Assembly (NCBI GenBank): GCA_004555725.1
Contig: SFHC01000026.1
Span: 1-17,978, forward strand
From: [Eubacterium] saphenum
GTDB taxonomy: Bacteria; Bacillota; Clostridia; Peptostreptococcales; Anaerovoracaceae
Direction: 5' to 3'
Length of the DNA: 17,978 nucleotides
This document shows positions 1 through 5,025 of the stretch, one piece after another; position 1 is the stretch's first letter, and every line of letters starts with the position of its first letter. A model generated the notes under the pieces. That model searched no databases. It was not told the origin of the DNA and saw only the letters and a program-made list of their open reading frames with translations. The translations under genes were made by a program, and so were the position numbers.

Positions 1-82
1 GTTTTCTGGTCAGCCGGCTGTTCTGGCAATCGACCATATCCGATGCCCATTGCTGTAACCTCATTTTTTCAAAAACATCCAT
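1..82 (-). CDS. IS66-like TnpA accessory protein, N-terminal fragment (cut by window edge)
   Basis: Twenty-seven codons are visible from an ATG at 80-82, running off the window at base 1. The peptide starts MDVFEKMRLQQWASDMVDCQ and continues NSRLTRK. This resembles the N-terminus of the small IS66-family accessory proteins (a helix with Trp-Ala, Asp-Cys and a Ser-x-x-x-Thr turn before the helix-turn-helix), recognised from memory and not by a search. A GGTGG-type ribosome binding site lies just upstream. The rest of the element (tnpB, tnpC transposase) would lie outside the window. A different small HTH-type transposase protein cannot be excluded. Confidence 0.55.
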   Translation of the reverse strand, partial: MDVFEKMRLQQWASDMVDCQNSRLTRK

Positions 83-93
83 ATTCACACCAC

Positions 94-135
94 CTTGTAA
101 ATTTCGGTCAAATTTTGTTGACCATATTTTACAAG
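94..135 (-). repeat. Nested inverted repeat in the IS leader
   Basis: Two concentric inverted repeats share one centre: CTTGTAAA (94-101) with TTTACAAG (128-135), and inside it GGTCAA (106-111) with TTGACC (118-123). The transcript would fold into a two-tier hairpin about a dozen bases upstream of the tnpA start codon. Such leader hairpins can shield a transposase gene from read-through transcripts, but that role is inference here. Confidence 0.6.
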
Positions 136-304
136 ATTTTAGAGTGTGGTGGTAGACACGTGCTATTTACCGTTTACTAGCTGTCAAAATTCCACCTATT
201 TTCTGGTACCTTTTTGAGTACCTTTTTAGATGGACGGCGACCCTATTTTATGGATTTTCCTCCCAGTTTCTGGAATTTCAGCATGTTCAAAAAGCACATA
301 AAGA

Positions 305-345
305 AAACCCGCTGAACCAGTTATTGCAACCGATTCAACGGGTTT
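305..345 (-). terminator. Rho-independent terminator of the tRNA operon
   Basis: On the minus strand AAACCCGTTGAA (345-334) pairs with TTCAGCGGGTTT (316-305), with one G-U wobble that works only in the minus-strand RNA, followed by a T-rich tail. It lies 5 bases after the last tRNA gene. Confidence 0.8.
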
Positions 346-349
346 GACT

Positions 350-424
350 TGGAGGCGACACCCAGATTCGAACTGGGGGATAGAGGTTTTGCAGACCTTT
401 GCCTTACCACTTGGCCATGTCGCC
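350..424 (-). tRNA. tRNA-Cys (GCA)
   Basis: The minus strand gives a full cloverleaf starting GGCGACATGGCCAAGTGG, with anticodon loop CTGCAAA (anticodon GCA), a T-arm containing GTTCGAATC and an encoded CCA end. It is the last gene of the six-tRNA operon. Confidence 0.93.
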
Positions 425-426
425 GT

Positions 427-501
427 TGGCTAGGGTAGCAGGATTCGAACCTGCGCATGATGGAATCAGAATCCATTGCCTTACCACTTGGCGATACCCC
501 A
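427..501 (-). tRNA. tRNA-Gln (CTG)
   Basis: The minus strand starts TGGGGTATCGCCAAGTGG and has anticodon loop TTCTGAT (anticodon CTG), a T-loop GTTCGAATC and acceptor TACCCTA-G-CCA with CCA encoded. The U1-A72 and G2-U71 acceptor pairs suit tRNA-Gln. Its 3' end is only two bases from the Cys gene. The anticodon is CUG and not the more general UUG, so another Gln tRNA should exist elsewhere. Confidence 0.92.
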
Positions 502-524
502 ACATCATACTTATTAAATTCAAG

Positions 525-598
525 GGTGGGTAGTGGGATTTGAACCCACGCATGCAGGAATCACAATCCTGTGTCTTAACCACTTGACGACACCCACC
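525..598 (-). tRNA. tRNA-His (GTG)
   Basis: The cloverleaf has anticodon loop ATTGTGATT (anticodon GTG). It carries the extra G(-1) opposite C73 that marks tRNA-His: G at 598 precedes the GTGGGTG acceptor strand. CCA is not encoded (CTT follows), unlike the Asp, Val, Gln and Cys genes of the same operon. Confidence 0.92.
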
Positions 599-650
599 AC
601 ATAGGTTAAATCATACCACACTTTACTCATAAATGCAACATAATTTAAAT

Positions 651-727
651 TGGCGACCAAGACCGGGTTCGAACCGGTGACCTCCAGCGTGACAGGCTGG
701 CATTCTAACCAACTGAACTACTTGGCC
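651..727 (-). tRNA. tRNA-Asp (GTC)
   Basis: The minus strand begins GGCCAAGTAGTTCAGTTGG, with anticodon loop CTGTCAC (GTC), T-loop GTTCGAACC and an encoded GCCA end. Confidence 0.94.
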
Positions 728-772
728 ACATATATTCCGTCTTCATGGACAATCTCAATCATTGATTGAAAT

Positions 773-848
773 TGGTGGGCGCTATAGGGCTCGAACCTAT
801 GACCTCCTGCTTGTAAGGCAGATGCTCTCCCAGCTGAGCTAAGCGCCC
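773..848 (-). tRNA. tRNA-Val (TAC)
   Basis: The minus strand begins GGGCGCTTAGCTCAGCTGG, with anticodon loop CTTACAA (TAC), T-loop GTTCGAGCC and an encoded ACCA end. Confidence 0.94.
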
Positions 849-855
849 ATATAAG

Positions 856-929
856 TAGCGGCGAGTGGAGTCGAACCACCGACCTTCCGGGTATGAACCG
901 GACGCTCTAGCCAACTAAGCTACACCGCC
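856..929 (-). tRNA. tRNA-Met (CAT), elongator type
   Basis: The minus strand begins GGCGGTGTAGCTTAGTTGGC, with anticodon loop TTCATAC (CAT). The sequence follows the Firmicute elongator tRNA-Met pattern and lacks the features of the initiator. CCA is not encoded (CTT follows). It is the promoter-proximal gene of the operon. A tRNA-Ile2 with modified CAU is the only alternative and is less likely. Confidence 0.9.
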
Positions 930-984
930 ATATCATCTCAATCGGACTCGGTTGTTCTCAACGCTCTTGCCGACTGCATGAACT

Positions 985-1013
985 AATATACCAAAAGATC
1001 CGTATCTTGTCAA
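985..1013 (-). promoter_or_regulatory. Sigma-A promoter of the tRNA operon
   Basis: On the minus strand TTGACA (1013-1008), a 17-base spacer and TATATT (990-985). Transcription would start near 978, about 50 bases before the Met tRNA. Confidence 0.88.
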
Positions 1014-1121
1014 CAATATTTTTACGAAAATCCTTTTTTTATTTTTCATTTCCCTGACATGAAGCTGCCATACCCTATCCGCATTCACTCAACACATTGA
1101 TATTTCAATCTTCCAGAGCAC

Positions 1122-1163
1122 AATCCGGCGCACTGCGCAAAACCGCATACAATACGCCGGATT
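1122..1163. repeat. Perfect 9-bp inverted repeat between tRNA operon and dapB
   Basis: AATCCGGCG (1122-1130) pairs with CGCCGGATT (1155-1163) around a 24-base spacer. There is no T-run on either side, so it is not a typical terminator. It sits between the tRNA promoter and the dapB end, with the 1181-1205 hairpin just beyond. It may be an RNA-stabilising hairpin or a protein site. Confidence 0.5.
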
Positions 1164-1180
1164 AGTGTCCGGATCATACA

Positions 1181-1210
1181 AACATCAGGATTTCTCCTTG
1201 ATGTTTTTTT
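1181..1210 (-). terminator. Possible terminator after dapB
   Basis: AACATCAGGA (1181-1190) pairs with TCCTTGATGTT (1195-1205) with one bulged base and a 4-base loop. The long T-run (1204-1210) is on the plus strand, while the minus-strand tail is only TGTTTG. No plus-strand gene ends here, so the likely job is weak or bidirectional termination of dapAB. Confidence 0.5.
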
Positions 1211-1223
1211 ATTTTGTCCAAAA

Positions 1224-1958
1224 TTATTTTGCCATCAGATCATCCATTCCATACAAACCTGCAGTCTGTTTCAGAAGGAACCGCGCCGCATCCAGCGCAC
1301 CTTCTGCAAACAATGCGCGATCATGCGCAGAATGTTTCAGGGTTATGGTCTGGCTACCCGTATTGAAAAACACTTCATGCTCGCCAACCACATTCCCCAT
1401 ACGGATTGAAGATATGCCAATTTCATTCTTTTCGCGCTTACAATGGCCGGAACGTCCGCAATGGTATTCTGCACCTGGCTTAACTTCCTTTACAGCGTCA
1501 GCAAGCATCAGGGCCGTTCCGCTCGGGGCATCCAGCTTACGATTATGATGCGCCTCTACAATTTCGACATCTGCATCCGGGAACACCTCGGCTGCCAGCT
1601 TCACAATCTTAGTCAGAAAAGCTACGCCGACAGACATATTCGCAGAGTAGAAAATTGGTGTGCTCTTCGCAGCTTCTTCAATGCAGGCCTTCTCTTCATC
1701 TGTCTGACCGGTTGTCGCTACCACTGCAGGCACATTATAAGCAGTGCAGTAGTCCATGAGTTCTTTTGTTCCTTCATGGTTGGAAAAATCGATGACAAGA
1801 TCTGCCTCGCCTGTATAATCCTCCAGATGTTTCAAGGTTCCGTCACTGCCGCTTGGACTGATCCTTGCAGCAATTTCCATATCCGGAGCTTCTTCAACCA
1901 GTCTAGTAACAATTTTCCCCATATGTCCGGCCGCGCCGGTTACAATTACCTTAGTCAT
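1224..1958 (-). CDS. dapB: 4-hydroxy-tetrahydrodipicolinate reductase
   Basis: DapB is cytoplasmic and reduces the product of DapA to tetrahydrodipicolinate with NAD(P)H, in the diaminopimelate/lysine pathway. With the ATG at 1958 it is 244 residues. The nucleotide-binding loop GAAGHMG lies at residues 8-14. The signature EAHHNRKLDAPSGTA lies at about 135-149, with the catalytic His137 and Lys141 expected from the family. The family Rossmann fold is followed by the tetramerisation/substrate domain. The ATG was chosen over an in-frame TTG nine bases upstream because AGGGGG sits nine bases before it; this gives an 8-nt overlap with the end of dapA, indicating translational coupling. Both genes are under the lysine riboswitch. 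The sequence is complete, with all key residues. Confidence 0.95.
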   Translation of the reverse strand: MTKVIVTGAAGHMGKIVTRLVEEAPDMEIAARISPSGSDGTLKHLEDYTGEADLVIDFSNHEGTKELMDYCTAYNVPAVVATTGQTDEEKACIEEAAKSTPIFYSANMSVGVAFLTKIVKLAAEVFPDADVEIVEAHHNRKLDAPSGTALMLADAVKEVKPGAEYHCGRSGHCKREKNEIGISSIRMGNVVGEHEVFFNTGSQTITLKHSAHDRALFAEGALDAARFLLKQTAGLYGMDDLMAK

Positions 1959-2847
1959 TAACCTCAACCCCCTGTGCTCTCATTGCAGCCAGAAGACGCT
2001 GCCGGTTCTGCTCTTCCATTGGATACATCGGAGCGCGAACAATATTCTTGCATCTGCCCATTGCTGCAACAGCTGCTTTTACCGGGATCGGGTTAACTTC
2101 ACAGAACAGTGAACGGATCAGTTCAGTGAAACGGATCTGAAGCTCTGCAGCGCCTGCTGTGTCGCCCGCAAACCAACGGTCAGTAATCTCAACCGTCTCT
2201 TTTGGAAGCACATTGGACAGGACAGAAATGCAACCTTTTCCGCCAAGGGACAGAATTGGCACAATCTGGTCATCATTTCCGGAATACAGCGTCAGCTTGT
2301 CACCGACCAGAGAAACTGTATCCAGAATTTCAGACAGGTTTCCGTTTGCTTCCTTGATCCCTGCAATGTTTTCGTGTTCAGCAAGTTTTGCGTATGTTGC
2401 CGGCTTTACATCGACACCTGTTCTGGAAGGTACGTTGTAAATAATGATCGGCTTAGTAGCTGCGTCTGCGAATTCGTTATACATGCGGACAAGTCCGTTC
2501 TGAGTGGCCTTGTTATAGTATGGTGTTACCACCAGGCATGCATCCGCGCCGGCCTGACAAGCAAATCTTGTCAGCTGCAGTCCGTAAGCGGTGTCATTGC
2601 TGCCGGTGCCTGCAATAACCGGTACGCGGTGATCGACGCGCTCTACTGCAAACTCAACGCATTTCTTATGCTCAGCATCGGAAAGTGTCGGCCCTTCGCC
2701 TGACGTTGCTGCGATAACCAGAGCGTTGATTCCCTGCTCAATCTGCCAGTCAATTAATTTTCCGTAACTATCGAAATCTACACTTCCATCTTCATTAAAC
2801 GGTGTAACCAATGCTGTTGCAATTCCTCTGAAAACCTCGTTTGCCAT
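1951..2847 (-). CDS. dapA: 4-hydroxy-tetrahydrodipicolinate synthase
   Basis: DapA condenses pyruvate with aspartate semialdehyde, the first committed step to diaminopimelate and lysine. The 298-residue protein is a full-length TIM barrel of the DHDPS family. Compared with the E. coli numbering all active-site residues are shifted by four: Thr48 and Ser49 (from TT), Tyr111 in TPYYNK, Tyr137 in IIIYNVP, Arg142 in PSRTG, and the Schiff-base Lys165 in GIKEANGN. The ATG is preceded by AGGAGG at a good distance. It is the first gene of a two-gene operon with dapB, and its mRNA leader is a lysine riboswitch, which matches feedback by the end product. Nothing is odd about the protein. Confidence 0.96.
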   Translation of the reverse strand: MANEVFRGIATALVTPFNEDGSVDFDSYGKLIDWQIEQGINALVIAATSGEGPTLSDAEHKKCVEFAVERVDHRVPVIAGTGSNDTAYGLQLTRFACQAGADACLVVTPYYNKATQNGLVRMYNEFADAATKPIIIYNVPSRTGVDVKPATYAKLAEHENIAGIKEANGNLSEILDTVSLVGDKLTLYSGNDDQIVPILSLGGKGCISVLSNVLPKETVEITDRWFAGDTAGAAELQIRFTELIRSLFCEVNPIPVKAAVAAMGRCKNIVRAPMYPMEEQNRQRLLAAMRAQGVEVND

Positions 2848-2899
2848 TTTAGAACCTCCTGATTCTTAACATGAAAAGTAAAGAATGCATTGAGATGAA

Positions 2900-2930
2900 C
2901 AAAAAAGCAGCTGATACGGATTCAGCTGCT
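2900..2930 (-). terminator. Regulated terminator of the lysine riboswitch
   Basis: On the minus strand AGCAGCTGA (2930-2922) pairs with TCAGCTGCT (2914-2906), followed by TTTTTTG. This is a textbook intrinsic terminator 50 bases before the dapA start codon. The TTATCAAG just upstream (2936-2929), which runs into the 5' arm of the stem, is complementary to CTTGATAA (3096-3089) directly after the aptamer, so forming that helix would disturb the terminator. Confidence 0.88.
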
Positions 2931-3096
2931 TGATAACTATCATTCTGAGTTCACCTTGACCCAATCCGACACAGTCGCACTGGAGATATGGCTGCACACG
3001 AACAGAAATCAGCTCCACATGTTAATCTCGTCAGAAGCCTTACAATCTCAATGTGACATATCCGTCAATACTGAAAACTCAGTTGTCCTTATCAAG

Positions 3097-3264
3097 GATA
3101 GCGCTCCGCATAATAATGCGACAGTCGGACAGATCTTATTCTGTCCGCCCGGATTTATCACCCCTGCAGCGATGATCTCCTCGGCGTCTGCTCCTTTCCG
3201 GCAATCCTGCCCTGCATGGCAGTTTCTGAAAGCCGTACTCTTAGCCCGACGCATCCTCTATCTC
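3097..3264 (-). promoter_or_regulatory. Lysine riboswitch aptamer (L-box)
   Basis: The minus-strand leader shows the conserved L-box elements in order: GAGATAGAGGATGCG, the AAGAGTA turn motif, AAAGGAGCAGACGCCGAGGAG split here as AAAGGAG and GACGCCGAG, and a closing GGAGCGCTATC. The P1 helix is GATAG (3262-3258) with CTATC (3101-3097). A CTGCC/GGCAG hairpin with loop ATGCAG and an ATCATC/GGTGAT hairpin with loop GCTGCAGG allow the TGCAG-CTGCA kissing contact known in this class. GGACAG/CTGTCC and CGCAT/ATGCG give P4 and P5. Lysine binding is expected to stabilise P1 and so permit the terminator at 2900-2930, shutting off dapA-dapB. Confidence 0.92.
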
Positions 3265-3277
3265 AATATCTGGGTCT

Positions 3278-3306
3278 ATCATAACTTTTTGGTGCCAATA
3301 TGTCAA
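3278..3306 (-). promoter_or_regulatory. Promoter of the riboswitch-dapA-dapB operon
   Basis: On the minus strand TTGACA (3306-3301), 17-base spacer, TATGAT (3283-3278). The start near 3271 falls just before the aptamer. Confidence 0.88.
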
Positions 3307-3424
3307 CACACAATGATAATTATTTTCTTTTTTGTTGCATAGATACAATTTTTCTTTCCTTGTTATGAAACAGAATGTTCATCTATGATCTCCGTGGAGA
3401 CTTGAATCTCCATATCCTCGCAAT

Positions 3425-3694
3425 TTACTGCCGGAAGATGTACACCCATCGTGCCTCACGGTCACCCGTCCTGGACAGCGATGTCCGGAGCTGCCGATTC
3501 CACTCTCCATCGCTCTTCCATCGAGAATCATCTTCCAGTGTATACAGCGTTGACGATGAAATGAACCGGTAATTTGCATCTCTGGCGACATCTGCCCCGG
3601 TCAGAACCAAAAAGGTCAGAAGACAAAATAAGAGGCAGAACGTCTTTACGCTCCGCTCTGCCTCTTTCCCCATATATTTCCGTTTGCCTGACAT
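3425..3694 (-). CDS. Small exported or membrane-anchored protein at the end of tad set 2
   Basis: I do not recognise this 89-residue protein. Residues 17-33 (KTFCLLFCLLTFLVLTG) form one hydrophobic segment after a basic N-terminus, so it looks like a signal peptide or membrane anchor. The remainder is polar and rich in Arg, Asp and Ser with no motif that I know. It starts 14 bases after the stop of the 56-aa Flp-like protein and would share its transcript. The ribosome binding site is weak (AGGA eleven bases upstream); a second in-frame ATG eight codons in (3673) is possible. The minus-strand gene-to-gene spacing supports it, but its reality is less certain than that of its neighbours. Confidence 0.5.
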   Translation of the reverse strand: MSGKRKYMGKEAERSVKTFCLLFCLLTFLVLTGADVARDANYRFISSSTLYTLEDDSRWKSDGEWNRQLRTSLSRTGDREARWVYIFRQ

Positions 3695-3707
3695 AGTTTA
3701 CGCAGTC

Positions 3708-3878
3708 CTAATGTACAGCCGACGGCGTTGCATCGGATACCAGCTTCATAAATTTATTCAGGACAGTCGTAATACCCTCCTGCACCTGATCGCCGAAGAA
3801 AACCGCGATTCCCACCATTGCAAGAGTAACCAGTACTGCCACGATAATCACGCCATATTCCTGTAGAAAAGTATTCAT
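3708..3878 (-). CDS. Flp-like mini-pilin, 56 aa (EYG at 7-9)
   Basis: This short gene has an ATG at 3878 with AGGAGG ten bases upstream and ends with TAG at 3708. The protein starts MNTFLQEYGVIIVAVLVTLA: six residues, then Glu7-Tyr8-Gly9 leading straight into a hydrophobic helix (about 10-29), then a short amphipathic tail. Flp-type Tad pilins have a G/xxxxEY processing motif, with the Glu at position 5 of the mature chain. Here there is no leader ahead of it, only Met and a few residues. Three other small proteins of the same gene set share the layout. A terminator-like hairpin ends about 20 bases before its ribosome binding site, leaving no space for a promoter. It is probably a structural subunit of the set-2 system. 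Confidence 0.72.
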   Translation of the reverse strand: MNTFLQEYGVIIVAVLVTLAMVGIAVFFGDQVQEGITTVLNKFMKLVSDATPSAVH

Positions 3879-3900
3879 AAGTTATTTTCCTCCTGTCATC

Positions 3901-3947
3901 AAAAAACAATAAAGCCTGCCTGTCAGTAAATCAGCCTGCAGGCAGGC
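3901..3947 (-). terminator. Terminator-like hairpin just before the 56-aa mini-pilin
   Basis: On the minus strand GCCTGCCTG (3947-3939) pairs perfectly with CAGGCAGGC (3922-3914) over a 16-base loop, then comes TTTATTGTTTTTTG. It looks like a full intrinsic terminator. Yet the AGGAGG of the next gene lies at 3889-3894, so it is either a partial terminator, or a processing or stability hairpin, between the upstream set-2 genes and the mini-pilin. Confidence 0.75.
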
Positions 3948-4192
3948 GAAGATGTTGATGTTATTTTAGTTAGTTATACACGTAAAATCCAGTTTGATAT
4001 AACGGTCGCGCAGCGGCGACCAGCGTTATCCCGATTGTCTGATATGTATCCATGGTTTTGCAGTGTCTGTTTCACCGCAACCGTGCGGATCTGCGCGAAT
4101 CCTCTTCATTGTAATCAATTCCATCCTTTCACATGCTCCAGCTGATTAATTTTATAGTATGATTCCGGTCGTCTGTGTTGACGCTTCCTGAA
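3948..4192 (-). other. Gene-poor stretch within tad set 2, possibly decayed gene
   Basis: No convincing gene is present. On the minus strand an ATG at about 4123 opens 32 codons ending in a TAA, and the next frame reads through words such as QIRTVAVKQTLQNHGYISDN before a stop. These vaguely recall the helical part of TadE-like proteins, so the stretch could be the remains of a further pseudopilin gene, but the frames are interrupted and I cannot prove it. A 5-bp hairpin GTCGC/GCGAC lies at about 4005-4020. Confidence 0.25.
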
Positions 4193-4531
4193 TCAGCAAT
4201 GTATACACCCCTGTACAGTTCCTTTCCTGGATAGTTGAAAAATCGGCATGTCCGCATAATACGTGAGCCGAACCAGTGCAGTACCATCTCCGTTCCTGCC
4301 GCTGCCCGGAATAACCTGCAGCCTGCAGTTCCGTCCCAGGTGGCTCGCATCTCTCTGACATGACGCAATCTCAACCGGATCGCATCCGGATGCCTGTATT
4401 CTAGTCATACTTTCAGCATGCAGGTTTTCTGCCGCCGATACCTGCATCTGAAAGGTCAGAAAACAAACTGCTGTCGCAGTCATAATAAATATCCCAACAA
4501 TCATCAGCATAGTGGGAATAACCGATTTCAT
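4193..4531 (-). CDS. TadE-like pseudopilin, 112 aa
   Basis: The protein starts MKSVIPTMLMIVGIFIMTAT: Met-Lys then a membrane helix to about residue 26, with no leader. A predicted helical stretch follows (VSAAENLHAESMTRI, about 31-45), then a small beta-rich tail ending in RLTYYADMPIFQL and a basic finish. This layout (one N-terminal helix, about 110 residues, a Tyr/Phe-rich end strand) is that of TadE-like pseudopilins in clostridial Tad loci. It resembles the 142-aa protein at 10760-11188 in set 1, which shares the order helix, AAEN-like segment, Gly-Cys, and a strand before a Phe-Phe or Ile-Phe end. The ATG overlaps the stop of the preceding mini-pilin by 4 bases. Likely a minor membrane-embedded subunit. 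Confidence 0.6.
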   Translation of the reverse strand: MKSVIPTMLMIVGIFIMTATAVCFLTFQMQVSAAENLHAESMTRIQASGCDPVEIASCQRDASHLGRNCRLQVIPGSGRNGDGTALVRLTYYADMPIFQLSRKGTVQGCIHC

Positions 4532-4725
4532 GCAGACCTCCTTCCTTCATGCATGCTGCTGTACATTTCAATCTGATAGTATCCGCCTGTCCGTTTCACA
4601 GACTCCCGCATCATTTTGCTTCCAGGTCCGGACATGCCTGTAAGACGGCTGTACAGCAGAATAAGGGTCACGCCAATCACAGCAGCCGCCAAAAACATCC
4701 CATACTCCTGCATCATCCTCTTCAT
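4528..4725 (-). CDS. Flp-like mini-pilin, 65 aa (EYG at 7-9)
   Basis: The protein starts MKRMMQEYGMFLAAAVIGVT: Glu7-Tyr8-Gly9 followed by a hydrophobic helix to about residue 26, then a polar tail with GGYYQIEMYSSM. AAAGGA lies nine bases before the ATG. It begins 1 base after the stop of the 45-aa gene and overlaps the next gene by 4 bases, so it is firmly embedded in the operon. The EYG at exactly the same place as in its three relatives suggests one family of pilin-like subunits made without a cleavable leader. Confidence 0.68.
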   Translation of the reverse strand: MKRMMQEYGMFLAAAVIGVTLILLYSRLTGMSGPGSKMMRESVKRTGGYYQIEMYSSMHEGRRSA

Positions 4726-4726
4726 T

Positions 4727-4864
4727 TCACACGATCCTTTCCATTAATGCAGCAGCAAGCCCACCGAATCCGCTCTGTATGATCCACTGCCACACGGAAA
4801 ACATACCGAGTCCCGCAATTGTTTCGACAATCCAGACCCCGTACTCTTCCATTACCCCGGTCAT
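4727..4864 (-). CDS. Flp-like mini-pilin, 45 aa (EYG at 7-9)
   Basis: ATG at 4864 with AAAGGAG nine bases upstream, TGA at 4727. The protein starts MTGVMEEYGVWIVETIAGLG: Glu7-Tyr8-Gly9, then one hydrophobic stretch interrupted by Glu14, with Trp-Gln-Trp (25-27) and a short tail. It lies between the 35-aa and 65-aa members of the same family. The start at Met1 and not Met5 is favoured by the ribosome binding site and by alignment of the EYG with its relatives. Confidence 0.6.
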   Translation of the reverse strand: MTGVMEEYGVWIVETIAGLGMFSVWQWIIQSGFGGLAAALMERIV

Positions 4865-4917
4865 AGATTCATTCTCCTTTCAAATTTTCTCTTTGCCAGC
4901 GCCTGACGGAATGTCTG

Positions 4918-5025
4918 TCATACCTGCAGAAGCGTCAAACACATCGCTCCGGCGCCGTAAATGATCGGAGCGGCAAATACGACCAGCACCACCAGTTCCC
5001 CGAAATCCGCCAGAAACTCATTCAT
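4918..5025 (-). CDS. Very small Flp-like membrane protein, 35 aa (DFG at 7-9)
   Basis: The ATG shares one base with the stop codon of the TadBC-like gene (TGATG), and AAAGGGG is just upstream. The protein starts MNEFLADFGELVVLVVFAAP and is almost entirely one membrane helix ending at residue 35. Asp7-Phe8-Gly9 sits where the other three family members have Glu-Tyr-Gly, a conservative change at each of the first two positions. It may be a diverged pilin or a small membrane subunit of the assembly platform. Confidence 0.55.
   Translation of the reverse strand: MNEFLADFGELVVLVVFAAPIIYGAGAMCLTLLQV

Larger units (their letters stand above)
1..177 (-). mobile_element. End of an IS66-like insertion sequence
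   Basis: Upstream of the tnpA-like fragment the minus strand begins GTAAACGGTAAATAGCACGT at base 177. A terminus starting with GTAA is typical of IS66 elements, so 177 is the proposed end. The element would point left out of the window. The 8-bp target duplication expected for this family would start at 178, but the other end is not available for comparison. The boundary is inferred from this one terminus. Confidence 0.45.

Noticed and set aside
3379..3591. A 70-codon minus-strand frame overlapping the small exported protein
   Set aside because: It overlaps the 89-codon frame, has no hydrophobic segment or good start site and seems to be an out-of-frame reading.
4129..4374. An alternative frame suggesting a frameshifted C-terminus for the 112-aa TadE-like protein
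   Set aside because: The main frame already ends with a family-like strand (RLTYYADMPIFQL) and a basic finish, so no frameshift is needed.
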